Shown: piece after piece, positions 30,146-37,649 of the stretch | How the letters are laid out: every line of letters starts with the position of its first letter | Numbering within the stretch: position 1 is the stretch's first letter | Assembly (NCBI RefSeq): GCF_026241135.1 | Contig: NZ_JAPFGA010000001.1 | Coordinates: 186,001 to 250,000, forward strand | Length of the DNA: 64,000 nucleotides | Direction of reading: 5' to 3' | Source: Galbibacter kalidii | Lineage (GTDB): Bacteria; Bacteroidota; Bacteroidia; Flavobacteriales; Flavobacteriaceae | Program-made: the position numbers and the translations under genes | The notes under the pieces: generated by a model | What the model saw: the letters and a program-made list of their open reading frames with translations, nothing else | Told to the model about the DNA's origin: nothing | The model's database searches: none

Positions 30146-32347
30146 TTAATTAGAATTAATGTTTTCCAATTCGAGCTGATTCTTCACTAGATTGTAATAG
30201 GTTCCTTTTTCGAGGATTAATGAAGAATGCGTCCCAAGTTCTTCTATTTTTCCATCATCTAGTACAACAATCTGGTCGGCATTTTTGACCGTACTAAGCC
30301 TATGGGCTATAATGACCACAGTTTTATCTTTAAAAAGTGTGTTCAAATTTTCCATAATGATACGTTCGTTCTTGGCATCAAGTGCTGAGGTGGCTTCGTC
30401 AAAAAACAAGATATCAGGGTTTTTGTATATTGCCCTTGCTATAAACAATCGTTGTTTTTGGCCGGTACTGATACCAATTCCTTCATTTCCGATTTTAGTA
30501 TTAAAGCCTAATGGGATCCCTTGTATAAAATCATAAATATTGGCTGCCTTAGCTGCTTTGACCAACCTTTCCCTGTCAATAATATCTTCACCAACAGCTA
30601 TATTATATGCTATGGTATCATTAAATATATACCCTTCTTGCATAACTACCCCAGAGTTAGCTCTCCATAGTTTATGTGAAACAGCTTCAAGATTGTGTTC
30701 ACCATAATTTATAATTCCTTTATTAGGATAATAAAACTTAAGTAACAGTTTCATTAAAGTGGTTTTTCCACTTCCACTGGCACCGACTATGGCCGTAATC
30801 TTATTTGCCGGGATTTTAAGGTTAATTTCCTTTAAGACATATTCATCACTTCCAATATATCGAAAAGAAACATTTTCCAGTGTTATATCCTGATATGGTT
30901 TTACTTTTTTGATATACTGTTTTTCCCTATTTTCCTCATTTTCTTTATCGTGTATTTCCCCAAGCCGCTCCATACTGATCTTGGCGTCTTGATATGACCT
31001 GATAAAACCCACCAATTGGGTTATAGGGCTGTTTAACTGGCCAATGATGTATTGTATAGAAAGCATCATACCTAAAGTTAAAGAGCCTTCTATAACCAGC
31101 ACGGCCGATGTAAAAGTAATAACGATGTTCTTAAGCTCATTGATAACGGAAGAACCAACTCCTTGGGTTTGCTCAAGAGCTAAACTTTTAATAGAAACTT
31201 TAAACAAACGGGCCTGCACAAATTCCCACTGCCATCGTTTTTGCTTTTCGGCATTGTTCATCTTTATTTCCTGCATACCATTGATAAGTTCGATCACCGT
31301 GCTTTGTTCCTGACTTAATTCTGAAAAACGTTTATAGTCAAGCTCTTTACGCCTTTTTAAAAAGTACATGATCCAGAGCACATACATGATACTGCCCACT
31401 ATAAAGATGAGGAAAATAATTGGGTTATAATAAATTAATACGGCACCAAAAACCACTAGATTGAACATAGAGAACAGGGTGTTCAATGTCGATCCTGTTA
31501 AGAGGTTTTCAATACGCTGGTGGTCGTTTATACGTTGCATGATATCCCCGGTCATCCTGGTGTCAAAATAGGAGATAGGAAGGTTCATCAGTTTTATAAA
31601 AAAGTCTGAGACCAGAGATATGTTTATACGTGTACTTAAATGCAACAATATCCAGCTCCTGAAAACATCTACACTTGTCCTGCCAACAAACAGCATTATT
31701 TGTGCCAGGAGTACCACATATATAAAGTTGATGTCTTGGTTCTGGATACCAACATCTACAATACTTTGGGTCAAGAAAGGAAAAATAAGTTGCAGCATGC
31801 TCCCCACAAAAAGACCGATGCATAGCTGAATTAAGAGTTTTTTATATTTAAAGAAGTATTGATATAGAAATTTAAGAGACTTCCTGTTTTCATCTTCCCA
31901 TTTTTGCTTATTGAATTTAGGAGTAATTTCAAGTAATAAGGCGATGCCTTCGTTGGTGTTTTCATCAGCATTGTTGCCTATCCACCTTGAAATAAATTCA
32001 TCTTTAGAATATGAAATGAGACCATAAGCGGGATCGGATACGTATATTTTACCTTTTTTTATTTTATAAACAACGGCAAAATGGTTTTTGTTCCAATGTA
32101 CAATTAAAGGAAGGGGCGCTTCTTTAAGCTTATTAAAATCCAATTTTACACCCAATGACTTAAAGCCCATAGCTTCGGCGGCGTCACTTAGTTTTAAGAG
32201 ATTACTGCCAACCCTTGTAGTCTCCGACAACTCCCTGATTTCTTGTAATGAAATTAATTTCCCATAGTACTTCGCTATAATACGAAGACAAGTGGGGCCA
32301 CAGTCTTTGGAGTCGGGTTGTTTATAGAAGGGGAAGGAGACGCGCAT
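30146..32347 (-). CDS. C39 peptidase-containing ABC transporter (double-glycine peptide exporter)
   Basis: The exporter cleaves a leader after a Gly-Gly motif and pumps the core peptide out. The 733-residue product has all three parts. The N-terminal C39 cysteine peptidase has C16 in KDCGPTCLRI, H89 in WNKNHF and D105 in VSDPAYG as a complete triad. A six-helix TM domain spans about 165-450. The ATPase has Walker A GASGSGKTT, signature ISTGQKQRL (in place of LSGGQ) and Walker B ILFFDEATSALD. The substrate is most likely the 67-residue double-glycine peptide encoded 1.6 kb upstream in the same operon. Confidence 0.95.
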   Translation of the reverse strand: MRVSFPFYKQPDSKDCGPTCLRIIAKYYGKLISLQEIRELSETTRVGSNLLKLSDAAEAMGFKSLGVKLDFNKLKEAPLPLIVHWNKNHFAVVYKIKKGKIYVSDPAYGLISYSKDEFISRWIGNNADENTNEGIALLLEITPKFNKQKWEDENRKSLKFLYQYFFKYKKLLIQLCIGLFVGSMLQLIFPFLTQSIVDVGIQNQDINFIYVVLLAQIMLFVGRTSVDVFRSWILLHLSTRINISLVSDFFIKLMNLPISYFDTRMTGDIMQRINDHQRIENLLTGSTLNTLFSMFNLVVFGAVLIYYNPIIFLIFIVGSIMYVLWIMYFLKRRKELDYKRFSELSQEQSTVIELINGMQEIKMNNAEKQKRWQWEFVQARLFKVSIKSLALEQTQGVGSSVINELKNIVITFTSAVLVIEGSLTLGMMLSIQYIIGQLNSPITQLVGFIRSYQDAKISMERLGEIHDKENEENREKQYIKKVKPYQDITLENVSFRYIGSDEYVLKEINLKIPANKITAIVGASGSGKTTLMKLLLKFYYPNKGIINYGEHNLEAVSHKLWRANSGVVMQEGYIFNDTIAYNIAVGEDIIDRERLVKAAKAANIYDFIQGIPLGFNTKIGNEGIGISTGQKQRLFIARAIYKNPDILFFDEATSALDAKNERIIMENLNTLFKDKTVVIIAHRLSTVKNADQIVVLDDGKIEELGTHSSLILEKGTYYNLVKNQLELENINSN

Positions 32348-32371
32348 GGTATTTCGATTTGAACATATATA

Positions 32372-33925
32372 TTATTGGGCCAACAAATGCTCTATTCTCT
32401 CATACATTTTCTCGCCTGAGCTTGGGCGGGGAAGATTGTCATCCAACAGGGTCCCATTTTTGTCAAAGAGCAGATAACGAGGGATGCCAATACCATAAGG
32501 GTCTACCCCAAAATCTTCAGGAAAAAAAGAATCTAATTTCTCCGTAGCAAAAAAATGGTTACCTTCCAAACCATACTTTGCGACTGCCAATTTCCAACTT
32601 TCAAACGCAGACGCTTTATCAACGCTCACATATAATATGCTGATATCGTTATTGTGTAAAAACGTATGCAGCTCTTCTTTATGGGCGAACTCTTTGATGC
32701 AGGGAGAACACCATGTGGCCCACATATCTACCAATACAGGTTTTCCTTTAAACTCTGTCTCCAATAGAAGGGACAAGTTGTTATTTTCATATGTTTTTTC
32801 TATCCTCAATTGTTTATTATCCCCTGAAAAAAAAGCAAATGACGCAGGATGAGCCTTGGTCTTATCTGTGCTTGGATTTGGAGTTTTGTTTAAGTTTTTT
32901 ATTATTGTATCATCGTTGAAATATTTTTCCGAAATGACATTTATATAAGGGCTTTCCGGAAAGTGTACTTTAAATACGGAAAAATCATTGTAATCGTCCT
33001 TAAATGGATTTTGATTAAACGAACGGCTAAACATTATTTTGATAGCTTTTATCTTTTCCTGCAGTTCATACGGCGCATTCTTATTGTATACAAACTTATT
33101 GTCCCATAATTCAGGAACCCCTGGAGGGGTCTCCCTGATGGACTCAGAAATATTGTCTAATACCCCTTTGGCAATGAGCTTGTTCTTGTATTCTGCATTG
33201 ACTGTCCTAGACACCATATCAATATCTCTATACCTTTCGGAAAAAGGATCGTACTGTGTATAAAAATGTTTGGTGATTTTTTGGGCATCCTCTCCAGTGC
33301 TTCCCCGAGTCATGCCAAAAACACGATAAATAGCAGAAACAACAGCGGCTTCCGATGTTTTTTCTACCATTGCATAATAAGACTCTGAAATTTTACCATT
33401 ATTTTTCATCTCCTTGAAAGGAACTATCAAGCTGTCTTTCAGTCGGGATGTTTTTTCAATAACAAGATCTGGGGAATGATTTTTAAATTTAGAAATAAAC
33501 TCTACGAGGTGATTTACCTTACGCAGACTGGATGTGTGGAAAAGCGCCTGCCCCTCTTCGCTTTTTCCTCTAAAAGTTATTTGATGCCTGCCCAACGAAT
33601 CCCTTTTAACAAAAAGGGTTATCTCGTCTCCGGGCTCGCAGATAAGATATGTTTTTGGGATAATGGAATTTGGAGCTATAGTTATGATTCCTGTTTTGTT
33701 CAAATGGAATGATTTACGGAAACTATTTTTTGTTACCATAGCTTCATCGTACATCAAGAAATAATGTTCCGGATTATCATCAAACGGCCTGCAAAAAGTA
33801 ACGGACGAAGAATCGACTAATTGTTCAAAATGCCCTTTTATGGTTATTGAACTTTTTTTATTGCCAAGATTGCAAGAGATAAAAAAAATAAAGAGAATTA
33901 GTGGTACAATTTTTTTTAATAACAT
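32372..33925 (-). CDS. TlpA-like thioredoxin-fold lipoprotein
   Basis: This 517-residue lipoprotein (lipobox FFISCNLG, Cys18) has an N-terminal beta domain like those of DUF4369 proteins (about 25-115), a helical middle, and a C-terminal TlpA/AhpC-like thioredoxin domain (about 370-517). The active-site motif is WATWCSPC (C406, C409). It would act in the periplasm as a disulfide reductase or isomerase. It lies 25 bp upstream of the exporter gene and directly after the six-cysteine peptide gene, so correction of peptide disulfides is its likely job. A hairpin at 33941-33966 separates it from the peptide gene. Confidence 0.88.
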   Translation of the reverse strand: MLLKKIVPLILFIFFISCNLGNKKSSITIKGHFEQLVDSSSVTFCRPFDDNPEHYFLMYDEAMVTKNSFRKSFHLNKTGIITIAPNSIIPKTYLICEPGDEITLFVKRDSLGRHQITFRGKSEEGQALFHTSSLRKVNHLVEFISKFKNHSPDLVIEKTSRLKDSLIVPFKEMKNNGKISESYYAMVEKTSEAAVVSAIYRVFGMTRGSTGEDAQKITKHFYTQYDPFSERYRDIDMVSRTVNAEYKNKLIAKGVLDNISESIRETPPGVPELWDNKFVYNKNAPYELQEKIKAIKIMFSRSFNQNPFKDDYNDFSVFKVHFPESPYINVISEKYFNDDTIIKNLNKTPNPSTDKTKAHPASFAFFSGDNKQLRIEKTYENNNLSLLLETEFKGKPVLVDMWATWCSPCIKEFAHKEELHTFLHNNDISILYVSVDKASAFESWKLAVAKYGLEGNHFFATEKLDSFFPEDFGVDPYGIGIPRYLLFDKNGTLLDDNLPRPSSGEKMYERIEHLLAQ

Positions 33926-33940
33926 AACAAATAAATTAAA

Positions 33941-33966
33941 CCTTTTGGGGCCATGACCCCAAAAGG
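33941..33966 (-). terminator. Hairpin between peptide gene and TlpA gene
   Basis: CCTTTTGGGG (33941-33950) is a perfect inverted repeat of CCCCAAAAGG (33957-33966), with a 6-nt loop. On the minus strand TTTAATTTATTT follows. It begins 8 bp after the peptide stop codon. It probably stops most transcripts, or protects their 3' ends, so that peptide mRNA exceeds exporter mRNA. Confidence 0.7.
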
Positions 33967-33973
33967 CTGTTAA

Positions 33974-34177
33974 TTAATCACAAAAATTCCAGCACCTCTC
34001 AACGGAACTAGCACAACCTACGGTTAATGAACCATCGCTACCAGTACAGGAACACCGAATAGGATACGGATATTCACACTCAGACCCATCATACCCGCCA
34101 AAAACGGTTTTGAGTTGTTCTCGTTGAAGCAATTCATTTGCTCCGAGGTTAAGATTCTTTAAACTTAATTTTTTCAT
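33974..34177 (-). CDS. Double-glycine leader precursor peptide with six-cysteine core
   Basis: The 67-residue precursor has leader MKKLSLKNLNLGANELLQRE, then QLKTVFGG, cleaved after Gly28. This matches the Bacteroidota natural-product leader type (basic start, LNL-Ala-Glu-Leu segment, GG end). The 39-residue core starts YDGSECEY and has six cysteines at precursor positions 34, 42, 44, 55, 62 and 66, with Ser/Gly-rich middle SCTGSDGSLTVGC and end ERCWNFCD. It lies between the VKOR/DsbA gene and the TlpA/C39-exporter genes. An even cysteine count and redox neighbours suggest disulfides; the glycosyltransferase next door suggests sugar on Cys or Ser. Function (toxin, signal or other) is unknown. 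Confidence 0.85.
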   Translation of the reverse strand: MKKLSLKNLNLGANELLQREQLKTVFGGYDGSECEYPYPIRCSCTGSDGSLTVGCASSVERCWNFCD

Positions 34178-34198
34178 AATAAAAAAATTTTAATAGAT

Positions 34199-34268
34199 TA
34201 TATTTGTCCTGAACATTGTAAGGCCATCAGGTATTGGCCTGCCTTTCGCGAAAAGGGTACTGTTCAGG
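34199..34268 (+). ncRNA. Candidate structured RNA upstream of the peptide gene (three-way junction)
   Basis: An outer stem CCTGAACA (34208-34215)/TGTTCAGG (34261-34268) encloses two hairpins, AGGCC/GGCCT (34221-34225, 34236-34240) and CCTTT/AAAGG (34242-34246, 34252-34256). On the plus strand a -7-like TATATTTG (34199-34206) precedes it and a strong terminator follows, its first three bases shared with the outer stem. No plus-strand gene lies downstream. Read on the minus strand it is the 5' leader of the peptide gene. It could be an antisense small RNA, a leader RNA, or merely a palindromic repeat; the inner arms resemble the CCTGCC palindromes found elsewhere. Confidence 0.4.
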
Positions 34269-34303
34269 CCTAAAGCATCTGCTTTGGGCCTTTTTATTTT
34301 TTT
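34266..34303 (+). terminator. Strong intrinsic terminator, plus strand
   Basis: AGGCCTAAAGCA (34266-34277) pairs with TGCTTTGGGCCT (34280-34291), about 11 pairs with one G-T. T-rich sequence follows on the plus strand only. It is in the 152-bp gap between two minus-strand genes, so it does not serve either of them in the usual way. Confidence 0.65.
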
Positions 34304-34329
34304 GTTAAAGGATATTTTATTAAGATAAA

Positions 34330-35922
34330 TTATTGCAAAATTTCTTTTAAGTCATTCACACTATATTCTTTTGGTAGTTCAAAACCATTTATAAAAACCG
34401 TTGGGGTATGGGTAATCTTTTCAGTATCACACCAATTACTCATTTTCTCTATTTTTTCATATTGGCGCTCTAACTCCCCATTCATAGGGAATTTATGGGC
34501 GAAAGCTTTATAATCTTTATGTTCTGCCATATACCAATCATTGAGTACTTTTCGGGTTTTATTATTATCTTCCAGCTCATGAATAGCTAAAAAATGGGAA
34601 ACTGGTTTTGCTTCTATGTCATCTTTCCCGGCTGTGAATAATATCTGTAAGTTTATTTTTCCATCATTAACCAATTCTTCAAGTACAGGGTGTGCTTTAG
34701 CACAAGGTCCGCAATAGGGGTTACAAACTTTTATCACGTGATATTTAGCCAAATCATTTTCAATTGATATTCCCAATTCTTTTGTACTTGTTGTTATTTT
34801 TCTAGATTTAAATAACAAACCTTCAAACACATTGGAATTATTCTTTACTTTTTTTAATTCCCTCTTAAAGACATTCAGTTCTCTTCCCCCCTCTATCAAA
34901 GGTTTTATTATAAACCACGCAACTATTGGCAACAAAAGCAATAAACTCAACAAAGGCAGTAACTTTACAGTTATTGGATTTTCATAGAACTTACCAACTA
35001 AAGAAATTCCTATTTCTCCTAAAAGTACCGCTTGAATAACAAGACAGAATTTACACCATTGCTTAATAACAACAGCCTGATAAAATATGCTAATGACTAC
35101 AACCGGAAACATGAGAAAACTAAACCATCCCAAAACTGACAAGGACATCATAGAAATCCCATTGACAAGAAGGAATGTTATTGTAGCAAAAAAATAGGAG
35201 AATCCGAGTATGCTTAAACTTAAATTATTTTTAAGTATTTTGGAATATTTCGAATTAAGCACCGCATTACAATTAACTTTTTGACTGCCCCCGCCCCCAG
35301 AACAAAAACTCTGAAGTGTTGGGTTATGTTGATCTATTTCAAACCATAATAACATTCCTCCGGCGCCTAAACCAATACATTTTAAGATGAAATAAGCTGT
35401 AATACTAGTTACTGGAATTACACCATAAGTCTTTACAGCAGGGATGTATTGAGTAACAAACCATGTTAAAAACAATATGCCGCAACTCCATATTAAAACG
35501 TTTAATAACGTATTGCTAAATTTTCTTTCTTTTATACCCGGTTCTTTTGTGTCCTCTGTTTTTTCTACTAACAGACAAATTCCGGTCCATTGCTCAAGAA
35601 AAGCTTTTGTGGACATTCTTATAGATTTGTCAGCATCATCGTATAATGCGACCTCATTTTCGGAAAAATAATCCAACACATAGAATAATTCTCCTTTTTC
35701 TCCAGCTACCTGAACAATACATGGCAGTGGGAATTCACTTAGCTTTTTGGCATCTGCTTTTAATGCCAGATTTTCTATGTGGTATTTATTTAACGTATCA
35801 GATATTGACAGCAAACTCCCTTGATCAGGGTGCGAAAGGACGGAATCTTTCAAATACTTCAATGTATAATCTACATTGACTAACTTTAACAACCTTGTAA
35901 TTGCTATTACAGAATTATCCAT
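34330..35922 (-). CDS. C39-like / VKOR / thioredoxin (DsbA-like) fusion membrane protein
   Basis: The 530-residue protein joins three parts. Residues about 1-120 look like a C39 peptidase fold but without the catalytic Cys motif, so they probably bind rather than cut a leader. Residues about 140-340 are a vitamin K epoxide reductase domain with several TM helices, the loop cysteines C207 and C218 and the quinone-site CxxC at 290-293 (QWCKFCLV). Residues about 370-530 are a thioredoxin domain with NPYCGPCAKAHP (C404, C407) and a cis-Pro THTPTVFING. It should oxidise periplasmic thiols using quinone. It lies 152 bp upstream of the six-cysteine peptide, its likely client. Confidence 0.88.
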   Translation of the reverse strand: MDNSVIAITRLLKLVNVDYTLKYLKDSVLSHPDQGSLLSISDTLNKYHIENLALKADAKKLSEFPLPCIVQVAGEKGELFYVLDYFSENEVALYDDADKSIRMSTKAFLEQWTGICLLVEKTEDTKEPGIKERKFSNTLLNVLIWSCGILFLTWFVTQYIPAVKTYGVIPVTSITAYFILKCIGLGAGGMLLWFEIDQHNPTLQSFCSGGGGSQKVNCNAVLNSKYSKILKNNLSLSILGFSYFFATITFLLVNGISMMSLSVLGWFSFLMFPVVVISIFYQAVVIKQWCKFCLVIQAVLLGEIGISLVGKFYENPITVKLLPLLSLLLLLPIVAWFIIKPLIEGGRELNVFKRELKKVKNNSNVFEGLLFKSRKITTSTKELGISIENDLAKYHVIKVCNPYCGPCAKAHPVLEELVNDGKINLQILFTAGKDDIEAKPVSHFLAIHELEDNNKTRKVLNDWYMAEHKDYKAFAHKFPMNGELERQYEKIEKMSNWCDTEKITHTPTVFINGFELPKEYSVNDLKEILQ

Positions 35923-36190
35923 ATAATTATACTCTATAAAAATTATTTACCTTGCTTTCAAAATCTAATCTTTAAACATTATATAATTCACCTCAATCCT
36001 AGGATAGAACACCATGACCTTATCTGAAACATAGATTATCTATTTAGGGCATGAAGTGTTATCCAAAACGAAGATGATATAGAAGATAAATATCTTTACT
36101 TGTTTATAGATCATCAACAAACAATATACGATAAGAAATATTTACAATCAGTAATCAAATATTCACAAATAGTAGTCAAAAGTGTAAAAT

Positions 36191-36868
36191 TTATATAAAT
36201 CCTTTTTCTTTAGCTGATAATACTAAATCCCTATCGCTATTTCCGCTAATATCTAACTTATATCTTAACAAATTTTTTCTTTTGTTGATCCCACTTTTAG
36301 TAAGTGGAAGAAGAGCTTCCAAATCTTTCATTTTTGCCCCATTGGATAGTTCGATTAACAATTGGGTGTCTATATCATCAATAATGAAATTCTGCTTAAT
36401 TCTTTTGTTTAAAAGATGATCAACGGAAGCACTATAGAAGATATGCCCTTCCATAATCCTTTTAACAGCGTACAAAAAACAATCGCTGTCCACATCACTC
36501 TTTAACAGTAAACCATTGGGATTTAATTTCCTGATGATATTAATAAGTCTGTAATTATCATCGAGCAAAGTAATCACAATTATATTTATTCCGAGTATCT
36601 CGGATTTGATATATATACCCAAATCTTCGCCTGAAGTCATATTCATAGTATAACACTTGGGCATACTAATATCCAAAAACACCAAATCAAGTTTGCTTGA
36701 AAATTTTTGGTTGTCAATTAATTTAACGGCATCCGGAATATTTGTAGCGCTCTTTACATTAAAATCATACAACCCTTCTTTCCCCGAAATAGAGTTCAAA
36801 ATTTGGGTATAGGCTTTGATGATCAAAGGATGGTCATCAACAATCAATACGTTAATAGTTTTTTTCAT
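36191..36868 (-). CDS. NarL/LuxR-type response regulator, orphan
   Basis: The 225-residue protein has a receiver domain (about 5-135) with acidic pair D11-D12, phospho-acceptor D66 in VFLDISMP, T99 and K123, and a C-terminal helix-turn-helix (about 165-225) that is only loosely LuxR-like (SNGAKMKDLEALLPLTKSGI). No histidine kinase is adjacent. The 268 bp between it and the next gene down (VKOR fusion) hold no recognised gene and no clear -33/-7 pair. The nearest upstream promoter is the intact susC promoter copy at 37123-37153. It is the likely regulator of the peptide island. Confidence 0.85.
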   Translation of the reverse strand: MKKTINVLIVDDHPLIIKAYTQILNSISGKEGLYDFNVKSATNIPDAVKLIDNQKFSSKLDLVFLDISMPKCYTMNMTSGEDLGIYIKSEILGINIIVITLLDDNYRLINIIRKLNPNGLLLKSDVDSDCFLYAVKRIMEGHIFYSASVDHLLNKRIKQNFIIDDIDTQLLIELSNGAKMKDLEALLPLTKSGINKRKNLLRYKLDISGNSDRDLVLSAKEKGFI

Positions 36869-37122
36869 AGTAGTAGTTCTTCAATATAACATATTGTATA
36901 TTACAAATTTGACAATACAATGTATATACCACTGAAGGCGGGCAGGTGTTTCGTTCTAAAACGGAAACTTTTATCTAAAAATCTTAGTTAAATTAATTAA
37001 AACCAATCCTGTTATAAACGTTTTTAGTTAGAATAAATATAAAATGTTCCTCACGGTATAAGAGTTAAACTAGTTTAATTAGTATGTAGCACTGCAATCG
37101 ACTGTATCGAATGCATGCTTAG

Positions 37123-37153
37123 TAAAGGTATATTTTACACTTATTATTTCAAA
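37123..37153 (-). promoter_or_regulatory. Orphan susC-type promoter now facing the response regulator
   Basis: TTTG (37153-37150), 19-nt spacer, TACCTTTA (37130-37123) on the minus strand. It equals the promoters of both susC genes. No susC follows; the first gene downstream is the response regulator at 36868, with a leader of about 250 nt. Confidence 0.6.
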
Positions 37154-37308
37154 ATATTTTAAAGAAAAAAATTTATAATTAACATTTATGAGTAGAAATA
37201 GTAGTATTGTTTCAATACTTTATAGAAAGTAGAGTAGGGGTTTTCAATCTAGAAAAGGGATAGGAGGCGGTAATTTTAAAGTTGTATTATGAAATATTGA
37301 TTCAAAAA

Positions 37309-37346
37309 TAAAACCCGGGACCTCTTTTTCAAGTGAACCGGGTTTT
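37309..37346 (-). terminator. Terminator hairpin downstream of the susD remnant (repeat B)
   Basis: AACCCGG (37312-37318) pairs with CCGGGTT (37338-37344), followed on the minus strand by T-rich sequence. It is the counterpart of the hairpin at 25251-25290. Confidence 0.65.
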
Positions 37347-37602
37347 GGTCATCTCATCACGATGAATGGGGATAAAGTACATTTTGTCATTCCATTGCCT
37401 GTTTTCAATTCCCCGATCTAGAGGATAAACAGTATATTCATAGCTCTCGGATCATATCGGTAAAGTGATACGGAAGCACCAGGTTTTAGTGCTCCGAATA
37501 TACTGATGGTACTTACTTGTTCTCCGAGGGTTTCCGGAGCGATCATCCATCGTCTTGCATCGTGGAAACGGAGCTCTTCATAAGCCAGTTCAATTCGGCA
37601 CT
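37345..37602 (-). pseudogene. susD 3' remnant (copy B)
   Basis: The minus strand reads RRIELAYEELRFHDARRWMI, APETLGEQV and LKPGASVSLYRYDPR, then in another frame YEYTVYPLDRGIENRQWNDK and MYFIPIHRDEM. The frame break falls at the same place as in copy A, so decay preceded duplication. It starts about 50 bp after the FG-GAP gene stop codon. Confidence 0.75.
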
Positions 37603-37649
37603 GTATTCAATTGAATTTTTTTAATAATGGTAAACTATAAAAACGTTAT

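Larger units (their letters stand above)
37055..37602. repeat. Direct repeat B: susC promoter region plus decayed susD 3' end (right island boundary)
   Basis: Same content and orientation as 25003-25772 without the 222-bp insert. Homology starts at the bases that in repeat A lie about 10 bp before the susC start codon and ends just before RRIELA of the susD fragment. Beyond the ends the flanks differ. Confidence 0.85.
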
